From: an uncultured Paracoccaceae bacterium | GTDB lineage: Bacteria > Pseudomonadota > Alphaproteobacteria > Rhodobacterales > Rhodobacteraceae | DNA length: 64,000 nt | Assembly: GCA_934500835.1 (NCBI GenBank) | Contig: CAKSTR010000002.1 | Span: forward strand, 186,001-250,000 | Direction of reading: 5' to 3' | Shown here: positions 27,199 to 36,331 of the stretch, piece after piece | Position numbering within the stretch: the stretch's first letter is position 1 | Layout of the letters: the number at the start of each line of letters is the position of its first letter | Translations under genes and position numbers: made by a program | Notes under the pieces: model-generated | What the model saw: only the letters and a program-made list of their open reading frames with translations | What the model was told of the DNA's origin: nothing | Database searches by the model: none

Positions 27199-27864
27199 TC
27201 AGAGCTGTGCGATCAGGCGCAGCGCCTCTGTGCGCGGATCGGCAAGGGGGGTGCGATCCTCGCCGGGGTAATGGCGGGCGCGGGTGGCCGTCGGCATCGG
27301 CGCGGGCGTTGCGATCACCACGCGCGGCCCGGTCTTTGCGGTCTCGGCCTGCCAGTTGCGGGCCAGCTGCATCTGGCCGGCCTTGGTCACCCCGTAAGCG
27401 GCGGAATAGCGGCTGGCGGCGGCGGGGTCGTCCAGGAACATGGCGGTGCCATCGCGCTCGCGCAGGAGCGGGTCGACCAGCGTGACCAGCGATGCCGCTG
27501 CCCGCAGGTTGGTGGCGACGGACTTGTCCAGATCCTTCATGTCGATGGAGGGCGCAGGAGACAGAGCGGTGACATGGATCGCGCAATGGACCCAGAGCTG
27601 CAGCCCGCCCCAGCGGTCATGGATGGACCGGCAGAGATGGCGCATGGCGTCTTCGTTGGTGATGTCCATCGGGGCCAGCGTCAGGGCGCCGGCGCCGGGC
27701 AGCTTTGCCGCTTTCACGCTGTCGTCGAGGTCTTCGAGCCCGCCTACGGTGCGGGCGACCGCGATCACCTGCCAGCCCTGCAGCGCCAGTTGCTCGGCCA
27801 TGGCGCGCCCGATCCCGCGCGAGGCGCCGGTGACAAGAGCGGTTCTGGTGGCGGCTTCGGTCAT
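27199..27864 (-). CDS. SDR-family oxidoreductase
   Basis: A 221-residue short-chain dehydrogenase. TGASRGIGRAMAEQ opens the Rossmann fold and YGVTK gives the catalytic Tyr and Lys. The basic ARTVG stretch after strand 2 would suit NADP(H). The start is the ATG at 27864, where the fold begins. It is downstream of purF on the same strand, an arrangement seen in related genomes. The substrate is unknown. Confidence 0.85.
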   Translation of the reverse strand: MTEAATRTALVTGASRGIGRAMAEQLALQGWQVIAVARTVGGLEDLDDSVKAAKLPGAGALTLAPMDITNEDAMRHLCRSIHDRWGGLQLWVHCAIHVTALSPAPSIDMKDLDKSVATNLRAAASLVTLVDPLLRERDGTAMFLDDPAAASRYSAAYGVTKAGQMQLARNWQAETAKTGPRVVIATPAPMPTATRARHYPGEDRTPLADPRTEALRLIAQL

Positions 27865-28168
27865 CGCGTCATTCCCTGCGGCTGGTCCTCTGGCAGGTGG
27901 TGCTGCCTCCGGCGGGGATATTTGAACCAAGATGAAGGGGCAAGGCCGCTTGGCCCTGACAGGCTGCGGCAAGTTCGGCCTGCCCTGCGCGGAGGATGCC
28001 TTGCGTCAGGTTCCCGGACAGCGGCCGGAGGGGCGCGAGGCGACGACCCGGTCGCGAGGTTCGGAAAGGGCGGCGTCGATCTGCGGGAGGACCTGGCCCG
28101 CGGACAGGCGGACGGGCAGGGTCTGAAGGGCGGTCAGGGGGCGGCGAGACAGGCCTTGACCGCCGTGC
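27865..28168. other. 304-base gap between purF and the SDR gene
   Basis: It contains one repeat copy at 27906-27940. The rest is GC-rich sequence with small open frames of 64-77 codons on the plus strand that lack ribosome binding sites and recognisable products. I see no gene here. Confidence 0.5.
27906..27940 (+). repeat. GATATTT-type intergenic repeat
   Basis: CCTCCGGCGGGGATATTTGA then ACCAAGATGAAGGGG. A short form, with CCTCCGG standing in for the GC hairpin, just upstream of the SDR start on the opposite strand. Confidence 0.65.
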
Positions 28169-29641
28169 CTATTCGGCGGCCTTCATCTCGAAGCCCTCAT
28201 CCAGCTTGTCGGCGGGAGCGACCGGGTAGTCGCCCGAGAAGCAGGCGTCGCAGAAGCGGGGTGAGGAGTTGTCGCGGCCCTTCGCTTCGCCTGCAGCGCG
28301 GTAAAGGCCGTCGAGCGAGATGAATTTCAGCGAGTCGACGCCGATCCAGTCGCGCATCTCGTCCTCGGACATGGTGGCGGCGAGGAGTTTCGAGCGTTCC
28401 GGCGTGTCCACCCCGTAGAAACAGGGCCAGGCGGTGGGCGGGCTTGCGATGCGGAAATGCACCTCGGCGGCGCCGGCGTCGATGATCATGTCCTTGATCT
28501 TGCGGCTGGTGGTGCCGCGGACGACCGAGTCGTCGACCAAAATCACCCGCTTGCCGCGGATCAGCGATTTGTTGACGTTCAGCTTCAGCCGCACGCCCAT
28601 GTTGCGGATCTGCTCGGTGGGTTCGATGAAGGTCCGGCCCATGTACTGGTTGCGGGTGATGCCAAGGCCGAAGGGAATGCCCGACTCGGCCGCATAGCCG
28701 ATGGCGGCGGGGGTGCCGGAATCGGGGACCGGGCAGATCAGGTCGGCATCGACGGGCGCCTCGCGCGCCAGTTCCACCCCGATCTGGCGGCGGGTCTCAT
28801 AGACCGAACGGCCGCCGATGATGGAATCGGGGCGCGAGAAATAGACCTGCTCGAAGATGCAGGAGCGGGATTTGGCCGGGGCGAAGGGGCGGGTCGACTC
28901 GACGCGGCCGTTTTCGATCACCACCATCTCGCCGGGTTCGATCTCACGGATGAATTCGGCCCCGATGATGTCCAGCGCGCAGGTTTCCGAGGCCAGCACC
29001 CAGCCTTCGCCAAGGCGTCCCATGACAAGGGGGCGCACGCCAAGGGGATCGCGGACGCCCATCAGCTTGGTCCGGGTCATGGCGATGACGGAAAACGCGC
29101 CTTCGACCAGCCGAAGCGCATCCTTCAGCCGTTCGGCCTGGGTCTTCTGCATCGAACGCGCCATCAGATGGATGATGCATTCGCTGTCCGAGGAGGACTG
29201 GAAGATCGCCCCGCGCTCGATCAGGTCGCGGCGCAGGCGCGTGGCATTGGTCAGGTTGCCGTTATGGGCGATGGCGCAGCCGCCGATGGCAAATTCGCCG
29301 AAGAAGGGCTGCACATCGCGGATGGCGGTGGCGCCCTTCGATCCGGCGGTGGAATAGCGCACATGCCCGATGGCCAGATGGCCCGGCAGCGTGGCCATGA
29401 CATCGGCCTTGGTGAAGTTGTCGCGCACATAGCCGAAGCGGCGGGCGGAATTGAAGCCGTCCTCGGGATCGTAGGAGACGATGCCGCCGGCCTCCTGGCC
29501 GCGATGTTGCAGGGCATGCAGGCCAAGGGCGACGAAATTCGCCGCGTCGGCCAGGCCGATCACCCCGTAGATCCCGCATTCCTCCTTCAGCTTGTCGCTG
29601 TCGAACGGGTGGGCGAGGAAGGGGCGCGTGGCGGAAAGCAA
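28169..29641 (-). CDS. purF: Amidophosphoribosyltransferase
   Basis: PurF, 490 residues, the first committed enzyme of purine synthesis: PRPP plus glutamine to phosphoribosylamine. The N-terminal nucleophile is Cys22 in KEECGIYGVIGL, exposed after removal of a propeptide. The PRPP-binding loop is VILVDDSVVRGTTS. I choose a TTG start at 29641 because a GGAGG site lies 6 bases upstream and the sequence from there gives a propeptide of ordinary length; the ATG at 29707 adds 22 Arg/Pro-rich residues. It follows cvpA, the classic purF partner. Confidence 0.95.
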   Translation of the reverse strand: MLSATRPFLAHPFDSDKLKEECGIYGVIGLADAANFVALGLHALQHRGQEAGGIVSYDPEDGFNSARRFGYVRDNFTKADVMATLPGHLAIGHVRYSTAGSKGATAIRDVQPFFGEFAIGGCAIAHNGNLTNATRLRRDLIERGAIFQSSSDSECIIHLMARSMQKTQAERLKDALRLVEGAFSVIAMTRTKLMGVRDPLGVRPLVMGRLGEGWVLASETCALDIIGAEFIREIEPGEMVVIENGRVESTRPFAPAKSRSCIFEQVYFSRPDSIIGGRSVYETRRQIGVELAREAPVDADLICPVPDSGTPAAIGYAAESGIPFGLGITRNQYMGRTFIEPTEQIRNMGVRLKLNVNKSLIRGKRVILVDDSVVRGTTSRKIKDMIIDAGAAEVHFRIASPPTAWPCFYGVDTPERSKLLAATMSEDEMRDWIGVDSLKFISLDGLYRAAGEAKGRDNSSPRFCDACFSGDYPVAPADKLDEGFEMKAAE

Positions 29642-29758
29642 GGGCGGCCTCCGAATCCGGTCTGGTGGGATGCGCCTTCCTTTAGGCCTGTTGGCGGGCG
29701 AAGTCACGCCCTGCCGTGCTGCATCCGCATATTCCGCCGATCAGCCTGCGGCGGGGCG

Positions 29759-30364
29759 TCAGTTGGCCGGGGCAGCGGGGGCGGGCGCGGTCGGGGCGGG
29801 GGTGCCGGCCTCAGGCGTGCAGATCGCGGTCAGATCGTTGTAGCGCGCGACGATCCAGCCCGGCGCATCGGTCGGGATCGACCCGTCGATCGAGGCCTGG
29901 AAGTTGGCGAAGACCTTGGCGGTGCGCGAATTGTCGATCATCGGCACCGACTGGTTCGACAGGGCACGGTCCCAGACGATGAAGGCGACCGCAATCAGCA
30001 GGACGCCGCGCGCCACGCCGAAGAGAAAGCCAAGTGCCTGATCGATGCCGCCAAGCGCCGAGCGCTGCACCACGGATGCGAAAAGCGGCGTGAACAGCGC
30101 CATGACGATCAGCCCGACGGCGAAGACGCCGGCGAAGCCGCCGATCACCGACAATTCGCAGCTGTCGGCAAGGAAATCGCCGACGACGGGAATCTCCTTG
30201 ACCAGAGGCATGGCGGAAGGCGCGAAGATGAAGGCGACGATGGCCGCCCCGATCCAGCCGACAATGGCCATCAACTCGCGCACAAGGCCGCGCGAATAGG
30301 CCAGGATCGCCGAGAGGATGATGACCAGGGCCGCCCCGCCATCAACCGCGGTGAAATTCTCCAT
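29759..30364 (-). CDS. cvpA: CvpA family membrane protein
   Basis: A 201-residue inner-membrane protein with about four membrane segments in the first 160 residues and an Ala/Pro-rich C-terminal tail. CvpA is needed for colicin V production in E. coli and is widely found beside purF; its molecular role is unclear. The start is the ATG at 30364 (MENFTAVDGG). It lies between radA and purF on the same strand. Confidence 0.9.
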   Translation of the reverse strand: MENFTAVDGGAALVIILSAILAYSRGLVRELMAIVGWIGAAIVAFIFAPSAMPLVKEIPVVGDFLADSCELSVIGGFAGVFAVGLIVMALFTPLFASVVQRSALGGIDQALGFLFGVARGVLLIAVAFIVWDRALSNQSVPMIDNSRTAKVFANFQASIDGSIPTDAPGWIVARYNDLTAICTPEAGTPAPTAPAPAAPAN

Positions 30365-30386
30365 CGTCAACTCCCCTGGGGCCGCT

Positions 30387-31745
30387 TCAGCCGGCGCCGA
30401 ACATTTCGCCCGTGAAGGCCGCAAGGTCGGCCATCTCGCGCAGGCGTATCCCGGTGTCGGCCACAGATTTCGACCGGGCCGGGATGGTCGCCTGTGTGAA
30501 ACCAAGTTTCGCGGCTTCTTTCAACCTGTTTTCGGTCTGGCTGACCGGGCGGAGCGCGCCGGAGAGGCTGATTTCACCGAAAAGCACCATATCCGGCGGG
30601 ATCGCCACATCCTCGCGGGCGGAAAGAAGGGCGGCGGCAACCGCCAGATCGGCGGCCGGTTCGGTCACGCGCATGCCGCCGGCGACGTTCAGAAAGACGT
30701 CAAGGCCCGCGAAGGGAATGCCGACGCGGGCCTCAAGCACCGCAAGGATGGTGGAGAGACGCCCGGAGTCCAGCCCCACCACGGTGCGGCGCGGCGTGCC
30801 AAGCGGCGAGGGCGCGACAAGGGCCTGGATCTCGGTCAGCACCGGCCGGGTGCCTTCGATCCCGGCGAAAACGGCCGATCCGGGGGCAGGGGCATCGCGC
30901 GAGGACAGGAACAGGGCAGAGGGGTTGGTGACTTCGGCCAGCCCGGCGCCTGTCATCTCGAAGACGCCGATCTCGTCCGCGGGGCCGAAGCGGTTCTTCA
31001 CGGCGCGCAGGATGCGGAACTGGTGGCCGCGTTCGCCCTCGAAATAAAGCACGGTGTCGACCATGTGTTCGACCACGCGCGGCCCGGCGATCTGGCCCTC
31101 TTTGGTGACATGGCCGACAAGGATGACGGCCACGCCGCGACGCTTGGCGAAGGTCACAAGTTCATGCGCGGCGGCGCGGACCTGTGAGACCGAGCCGGGC
31201 GCCGCCTCGACCGTGTCCAGCCACATGGTCTGGATCGAATCGATGATGGCAAGGGCGGGGCGTTCGGCATCCAGCGTGGTCAGGATGTCGCGAAGCGCGG
31301 TCTCGGCCCCCAGCATCACCGGCGCCTGCGTCAGGCCAAGCCGCTGCGCCCGCATGCGGACCTGGGCCGAAGCCTCCTCGCCCGAGATATAAAGGCATTT
31401 CAGCCCGTTGCGGGCGAAACTGGCCGCGGCCTGCAAAAGTAGCGTGGATTTGCCGATCCCCGGATCGCCGCCGACCAGAAGGGCCGAGGCCGGCACCAGC
31501 CCGCCGCCCAGCACGCGGTCCAGCTCCTCCATCCCCGAGGCGGCGCGCGGCGGCGGCGCTTCTTCGGTGGAAAGGTCGGTCAGCGGGATGCTGCGGCCCC
31601 TGGCCCCAAGCGCCTTTGGCCCCGCGGACAGCGGCGCTTCCTCGACGATGGAGTTCCAGGCGCCGCAGGCTTCGCATTTGCCGCTCCATTTGCCGAAGCT
31701 GGCGCCGCAGGCGGTGCAGGTGAAGCTTGCGGTGGCCTTGGCCAT
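30387..31745 (-). CDS. radA: DNA repair protein RadA
   Basis: RadA (Sms), 452 residues, a RecA-like branch-migration helicase acting in recombinational repair. It has an N-terminal zinc finger (Cys10, Cys13, Cys24, Cys27), Walker A GGDPGIGKSTLLL, the RadA-specific KNRFG motif and a C-terminal Lon-like domain. The ATG at 31745 gives the standard N-terminus. cvpA starts 22 bases downstream, forming a radA-cvpA-purF transcript. Confidence 0.96.
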   Translation of the reverse strand: MAKATASFTCTACGASFGKWSGKCEACGAWNSIVEEAPLSAGPKALGARGRSIPLTDLSTEEAPPPRAASGMEELDRVLGGGLVPASALLVGGDPGIGKSTLLLQAAASFARNGLKCLYISGEEASAQVRMRAQRLGLTQAPVMLGAETALRDILTTLDAERPALAIIDSIQTMWLDTVEAAPGSVSQVRAAAHELVTFAKRRGVAVILVGHVTKEGQIAGPRVVEHMVDTVLYFEGERGHQFRILRAVKNRFGPADEIGVFEMTGAGLAEVTNPSALFLSSRDAPAPGSAVFAGIEGTRPVLTEIQALVAPSPLGTPRRTVVGLDSGRLSTILAVLEARVGIPFAGLDVFLNVAGGMRVTEPAADLAVAAALLSAREDVAIPPDMVLFGEISLSGALRPVSQTENRLKEAAKLGFTQATIPARSKSVADTGIRLREMADLAAFTGEMFGAG

Positions 31746-31803
31746 GATCGTCCTTCCGATGGGCGGGGCAAGCATAGAAAACCGCAGCGCGGGCCGCAAG
31801 GAA

Positions 31804-31866
31804 GAGGGGGCGCCGCCCCCGTCGCGTGCCGCGACTCCCCCGGGATATTTTCAGCCAAGATGAAAG
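31804..31866 (+). repeat. GATATTT-type repeat, left half of a facing pair
   Basis: GGGGGCG-C-CGCCCCC hairpin, a GCGTGCCGCG stretch, then CCCGGGATATTTTCAGCCAAGATGAAAG. It faces the copy at 31876-31908. Confidence 0.7.
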
Positions 31867-31875
31867 ACCGGAGTT

Positions 31876-31908
31876 TTCATCTTGGCCCAAATATCCCCGC
31901 CGGAGGCG
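31876..31908 (-). repeat. GATATTT-type repeat, right half of a facing pair
   Basis: TTCATCTTGGCCCAAATATCC then CCGCCGGAGGCG, in reverse orientation. With the copy at 31804-31866 it forms a large inverted repeat between the LLM gene and radA, both on the minus strand. Confidence 0.7.
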
Positions 31909-31938
31909 AAGGCCGGCCGGGGGGCGGTCGGTCTGCGA

Positions 31939-32940
31939 TCAGCGCGGCGGCAGGCCCCAGGCCTTGGCGGTGAGGCGCAGCGACTGGCGGCGGGTTTCGG
32001 GGTCGAAGATGTCGGTCAGCATGATCAACTCATCGGCGCCGGTCTCGGTGGCGATGCGGGCAAGCCCGTCGCGGACCTGTGAGGGATCGCCGACCACGGC
32101 GCAGGAGAGCATGCGCGTGACCTGGATCCGTTCCTGCACCGACCAGTAGTCTTCGATATCGGAGATCGGCGGCGGCGAGAGGCGGCGGTCATTGCGCAGG
32201 ATGCCGCAGAAGCTTTGCTGCGTGGTGGTGAAAAGCCGCTTCGCCTCGGCCTCGGTCGGGGCGCAGATGGCATGGACGCCGACGGCGGCATAGGGCTGTG
32301 CGAGGTATTTCGACGGCTTGAAGCGGCTGCGGTAGAGGTGCAGCGCCTCGTGCAGATAGTCCGGGGCGAAATGGCTGGCGAAGGCATAGGGCAGGCCCAG
32401 TTCGGCCGCCAGCATGGCGCCGAAGTTCGACGATCCCAGCATCCAGAACTCGATCTCGGCCCCCGGGGCGGGCCAGGCGCGGATATAGCCCGGCTCGTCA
32501 TCCGGGGCGAACCAGTGCATCAACTCCTGCACGTCCTCGGGGAAGTCGTTGGCGCGGTTGGGCGCGGTGCGGATCGCGCGCAGGGTCGCCTGATCGGTGC
32601 CGGGCGCGCGGCCAAGGCCGAGGTCGACCCGCCCGGGGAACAGGCGCGCCAGCGTGCCGAACTGTTCGGCGATGATATAGGGCGCGTGGTTCGGCAGCAT
32701 GATGCCGCCCGCGCCGATGCGGATATGGCGCGTCTTCTGCCCGGCATGGGCCAGCACCACTGCCGTTGCGGCCGAGGCGATGCCCTGCATGTTGTGATGC
32801 TCGGCCACCCAGTACCGGGTGAAGCCCAGGGCATCGACCAAAGCCGCGGTGTCCTGCGCCTCGGCCAGCGCGTCCGAGGCATCACGCCCCTCGCGGACGC
32901 GGACAAGATCAAGCAGCGACAGGCGGACGGGATCAGCCAC
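31939..32940 (-). CDS. LLM-class flavin-dependent oxidoreductase
   Basis: A 333-residue bacterial-luciferase-like TIM barrel using reduced flavin. Family signatures include RYWVAEHHNMQGIASAA near residue 50 and LGRAPGTDQATLRA near 110. Close types are often annotated as MsnO8- or YtmO-like, with unknown substrates. The start overlaps the PqiA-like gene by 8 bases, so the two are co-translated. Confidence 0.88.
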   Translation of the reverse strand: MADPVRLSLLDLVRVREGRDASDALAEAQDTAALVDALGFTRYWVAEHHNMQGIASAATAVVLAHAGQKTRHIRIGAGGIMLPNHAPYIIAEQFGTLARLFPGRVDLGLGRAPGTDQATLRAIRTAPNRANDFPEDVQELMHWFAPDDEPGYIRAWPAPGAEIEFWMLGSSNFGAMLAAELGLPYAFASHFAPDYLHEALHLYRSRFKPSKYLAQPYAAVGVHAICAPTEAEAKRLFTTTQQSFCGILRNDRRLSPPPISDIEDYWSVQERIQVTRMLSCAVVGDPSQVRDGLARIATETGADELIMLTDIFDPETRRQSLRLTAKAWGLPPR

Positions 32941-33355
32941 GGTCGGCCCTCCAGGAGATGAAGATCGAGGCCAGGATGCAGCCCGTGAAAAGATATAGGC
33001 CCCAGGCGACCTCGACCGTCACATGGCCGGCGCCTTTTGCGATCACGATGTAAAGAGCGATCAGGAAGACATCGGCCATGGCGAGTTTTCCAAGAACCGC
33101 CAGCGCGGGCAGGGTGCGGGGCGACAGCAGGTTCCAGTGGATCAGCGCAAGGCCGATGGTCTTGGCATAGGGCGCGAAGATCGCAAGGAAGGTCACCGCA
33201 AGGGCCAGGGGAATGTCGCTGTTCCAAAGGCTTTGCAGACCGGTGACGACGCTGATCTCATCCATGCCGAAGATCGGCAGAAGGGCCGCGCGCATCAGCG
33301 GCGCGAACCAGGCGATCGGGAACAGGACCAGCAGGCAGAGGTTCAGATAGCGCAT
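32933..33355 (-). CDS. Paraquat-inducible protein A family membrane protein
   Basis: A 140-residue single PqiA-type domain with four predicted membrane segments. It lacks the zinc-ribbon cysteines and second domain of full-length PqiA (about 400 residues), so it is a short family version. PqiA works with MCE-type lipid transporters in the envelope. The chosen ATG at 33355 starts directly at the first membrane helix. Confidence 0.75.
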   Translation of the reverse strand: MRYLNLCLLVLFPIAWFAPLMRAALLPIFGMDEISVVTGLQSLWNSDIPLALAVTFLAIFAPYAKTIGLALIHWNLLSPRTLPALAVLGKLAMADVFLIALYIVIAKGAGHVTVEVAWGLYLFTGCILASIFISWRADRG

Positions 33356-33421
33356 GGCGCTTGGGTGACAGTGCTTGCGGGCGGCGTCAAGCAGCAGGCG
33401 GCCGCCGGCCTGCACCGTGCC

Positions 33422-34240
33422 TCAGGCCAGCGGCTCGGGCTGGCGCGCGGCGGGGCGGGACGGCTCCACCCGCGATGTGGCGGGCTTGGGCAGGCTGACC
33501 ACATTGCCGTCGGCCCGATCCTCAAGGTCGAAGGCATAGCCAAGGCCGGGCAGGATTTCCTTCAGGTCGGCCTCAAGCCGGCGCAACTGGACCTGCGCCT
33601 GCCGCTCGTCCGATTCGATATCGGCCAGCCAGCGCTTCAGCTCGTCGCAGGTGCGCCGCGCGATGATCAGACGGTCGGTCAGGGCCTGCACCTCTTCCTG
33701 CCGCTGGGTAAGGAAGCTTTTGGCGCGGGCGACTTTCACATCGGAATAGGCCCGGGCCAGTTCGCGGGTCTCATGGCTCATCTGCGCGGCCATCTGCAGC
33801 AGTTCCGGCTCAAGATGGCCGAAATCGGGGTGCTGGCGCAGGTGCTCCATCCGGGCGCGGACCGAGTCGAACTCGGACGACAGGGTGAAGACGCCGGTGC
33901 GGTCGGTGGCATGGGCAAGCCGGTAGGCGCGGGCGACATCCTCGACGCCCATGGCGAAATCGCGGTGGCTGCGCTCCAGCCGGGCCATGCGGTTGTTCGC
34001 CGGCAGAAAGAAGCACAGGATGATGAAAAGCAGCGTGACGCCAAGCTGCACCCACATGCCGGCCGCCGGCAGGGTGACATCGCCGAACGAGAGGTAAAGC
34101 GTTGGCCAGGGCATCCAGCCAAGGGCCGAGAATGCGGTTGCCAGCAGCAGGCCGAAGGTAAGCGCCACGATGGCGCCCTGTGCGGCGGCCTGACCGGCCT
34201 CGGTAATCTTGCCGAGTTTTCGGCTGTGATCGTCAAACAT
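33422..34240 (-). CDS. Conserved membrane-anchored coiled-coil protein
   Basis: A 272-residue protein with two membrane segments in the first 85 residues and a long helical, charged coiled-coil region (about residues 95-235), ending in a Pro/Arg/Ala-rich tail. Similar Rhodobacterales proteins are sometimes labelled DNA repair protein, but nothing in the sequence supports that. The start is the ATG at 34240 (MFDDHSRKL). Function unknown; the layout suggests an envelope scaffold. Confidence 0.72.
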   Translation of the reverse strand: MFDDHSRKLGKITEAGQAAAQGAIVALTFGLLLATAFSALGWMPWPTLYLSFGDVTLPAAGMWVQLGVTLLFIILCFFLPANNRMARLERSHRDFAMGVEDVARAYRLAHATDRTGVFTLSSEFDSVRARMEHLRQHPDFGHLEPELLQMAAQMSHETRELARAYSDVKVARAKSFLTQRQEEVQALTDRLIIARRTCDELKRWLADIESDERQAQVQLRRLEADLKEILPGLGYAFDLEDRADGNVVSLPKPATSRVEPSRPAARQPEPLA

Positions 34241-34422
34241 GCACCGCCCCCACGGTTTTCCCCACAGGAGCGGAGCAGGCAGGGATTCGGCAAGGAAAAT
34301 CCGCGGGGAATTTCGGAATTCCTGCATCATATCAGATGGATGCGGAGTTCTGTTTCCATCCTTCTGCAAGACTGTTTCCGCTCCGGGAACACACTCAACC
34401 CATGCGCGAGTGCGCGGCGGGG
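34241..34422. other. 182-base non-coding gap
   Basis: It holds the upstream region of the coiled-coil gene, including an AT-rich patch around 34310-34345 with a GGAATTTCGGAATTCC-like short repeat. No gene is supported. Confidence 0.4.
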
Positions 34423-34806
34423 TCAGCCGGCGCGAAGCCAGGCCCGGATCAGCGCAACCGCGCAGGCCACCAGAATGGCAACCAGATGGGTGATGACCAG
34501 CGCATGCCCCCAGACCGGGGACGGCCGGTTGATCCAGACATGGCGCGCCCAATAAAGGACCAGCCCCAGCCAGCCCAGCATCGAGACCGCCTCTGACAGC
34601 TGGACCAGCATCGGATCGCTGAACTGCAGCGGCAGGAACAACCAGATCGTCAGCACGCCGGCCCAGAGCGACAGGCGGCGGTTGCCGGTCTCATGCTCGG
34701 CCACGCCGAGGACGCCCGAGAGGGTGATGGTCGCGGGCAGCGTCATCAAAAGCCAGTGCATGATCGGCGAAGGGGTCAGAAGAAGGGTGAAGAACCCTTC
34801 GTTCAT
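34423..34806 (-). CDS. Small four-helix membrane protein
   Basis: A 127-residue hydrophobic protein with about four membrane helices and no recognisable motif. Its start overlaps the MlaF stop by 4 bases, so it is translationally coupled to the lipid-transporter ATPase. It could be an accessory of that transporter; this is inferred from position only. Confidence 0.65.
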   Translation of the reverse strand: MNEGFFTLLLTPSPIMHWLLMTLPATITLSGVLGVAEHETGNRRLSLWAGVLTIWLFLPLQFSDPMLVQLSEAVSMLGWLGLVLYWARHVWINRPSPVWGHALVITHLVAILVACAVALIRAWLRAG

Positions 34807-35549
34807 CGGATCGCCTCGATCGGCCCCTGCGCGCGACCATGGATGAATTGCTGGACGTAAGGGTCTGGTGTTGCGTCCATTTCGCTGACGGGTCCGGTCC
34901 AGCGCACCAGCCCGCCATGCAGCATCGCCACCCGGTCGGCGATGGCGCGGACCGAGGACATGTCATGCGTGATGGTCATTGCGGTGGCGCCCATCTCGAC
35001 CACGATCTCGCGGATCAGGTCGTTGATCACGCCGGACATGATCGGGTCCAGCCCGGTGGTGGGTTCGTCGAAGAAGATGATCTCGGGTTCGGCGGCAATG
35101 GCACGGGCAAGGCCGACGCGCTTCTGCATCCCGCCCGAGAGTTCCGAAGGGTAAAGTTCGGCCACCTGCGGGCCAAGACCGACGCGGCGCAGCTTTTCGA
35201 TGGCGATGGCGCGGGCCTCGTCCCTGGGGCGCTTCAGGCGGCCGCGCATCAGGCGGAAGGCGACATTCTCCCAGACCCGCAGGCTGTCGAACAGCGCCCC
35301 GCCCTGGAACAGCATGCCGAACCGGGCAAGGAAGGGGTCGCGCTCGGCCTTGGTGACGTCCAGGCCGTCCAGCGTGATGGTGCCGGAATCAGGGGTGACA
35401 AGGCCGAGGATGCATTTCAGAAGCACCGATTTCCCGGTGCCGGACCCGCCGATCACCACCATGCTGGTGCCCTTCGGGATCTCGAGATTCACCCCGCGCA
35501 AGACGTGGTTGGCGCCAAAGGACTTGGTGACGGCGGAAAGCGCGATCAT
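34803..35549 (-). CDS. mlaF: MlaF-type ABC transporter ATP-binding protein
   Basis: A 248-residue ABC ATPase. Walker A GGSGTGKS is at 34-41, the signature is LSGGMQKRVGLARAI and Walker B is IIFFDEPTTGLDP. It groups with MlaF, which powers phospholipid movement between the bacterial membranes. The stop of MlaE overlaps its start. MlaD, MlaC and MlaB are not encoded here. Confidence 0.9.
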   Translation of the reverse strand: MIALSAVTKSFGANHVLRGVNLEIPKGTSMVVIGGSGTGKSVLLKCILGLVTPDSGTITLDGLDVTKAERDPFLARFGMLFQGGALFDSLRVWENVAFRLMRGRLKRPRDEARAIAIEKLRRVGLGPQVAELYPSELSGGMQKRVGLARAIAAEPEIIFFDEPTTGLDPIMSGVINDLIREIVVEMGATAMTITHDMSSVRAIADRVAMLHGGLVRWTGPVSEMDATPDPYVQQFIHGRAQGPIEAIR

Positions 35550-36331
35550 GCCGAAAAGAACACCTCGGTCAGCAGATAGTTGGCGGCCAGGATCAGGACC
35601 GAAGCCGCAACCACCGCGGATTTCGTTGCAGCGCCAACGCCCTGCGCCCCCCGGGCCGAGGTCATGCCGTGGTAGCAGCCCATCAGGGCCACCAGGAATC
35701 CGAAGACGGCCCCCTTCACCAGACCTGAACCGATGTCCCAGAACTCCAGGAAATCGACGGTGTTCCTGAGATAGGCGGCCGAGTTGAAATCAAGCCGCGT
35801 GATCCCGACCAGCCAGCCGCCCATGATGCCGATGGCATCGCCCGCGCCGACCAGAACCGGCATGGTCAGCGTCGCGGCCAGAAGGCGCGGCACGGTCAGG
35901 TATTTCATCGGATTGGTCGACAGCGTGGTCAGCGCGTCGATCTGCTCGGTCACCTTCATGGTGCCGATCTCGGCCGCGATCGACGAGGCCACGCGCGCCG
36001 CCACCATCAGCCCGCCAAGGACCGGGCCCAGTTCGCGCGCCATGCCGATGGCGACGATCTGCGGCACCACCGCCTCGGCCCCGAAACGGTTGCCGCCGGC
36101 GTAGATCTGCAGGGCAAGCGCACCGCCGGTGAAGATTGCGGTCATGCCGACCACGGGCAGCGAAAACCAGCCGATCTGCAGCGCCTGCTGGCCGAACTCG
36201 CGCCAGTAGAACGGCGGGCGGAAGAGGTGGCCGAGGGCGGCGGCGGCAAAGATCGCGACACGGCCGATCTCGGACAGCGCGGCAAGAACCGGACGGCCGA
36301 GGGCGGCCAGAAAGCCGGTCACCAGATCCAT
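35546..36331 (-). CDS. mlaE: MlaE-type ABC transporter permease
   Basis: A 261-residue MlaE/YrbE family permease with five to six membrane segments and the conserved EQIDALTTLSTNPMKYLTVPR cytoplasmic loop that contacts the ATPase. It forms a permease-ATPase pair with the next gene for lipid transport. The start and the alr stop share one base, giving an alr-mlaE-mlaF chain. Confidence 0.9.
   Translation of the reverse strand: MDLVTGFLAALGRPVLAALSEIGRVAIFAAAALGHLFRPPFYWREFGQQALQIGWFSLPVVGMTAIFTGGALALQIYAGGNRFGAEAVVPQIVAIGMARELGPVLGGLMVAARVASSIAAEIGTMKVTEQIDALTTLSTNPMKYLTVPRLLAATLTMPVLVGAGDAIGIMGGWLVGITRLDFNSAAYLRNTVDFLEFWDIGSGLVKGAVFGFLVALMGCYHGMTSARGAQGVGAATKSAVVAASVLILAANYLLTEVFFSA

Noticed and set aside
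27932..28229. Small plus-strand frames (64 and 77 codons) downstream of the repeat near purF
   Set aside because: No ribosome binding site, Arg/Gly-rich composition, and partial overlap with the 3' end of purF.
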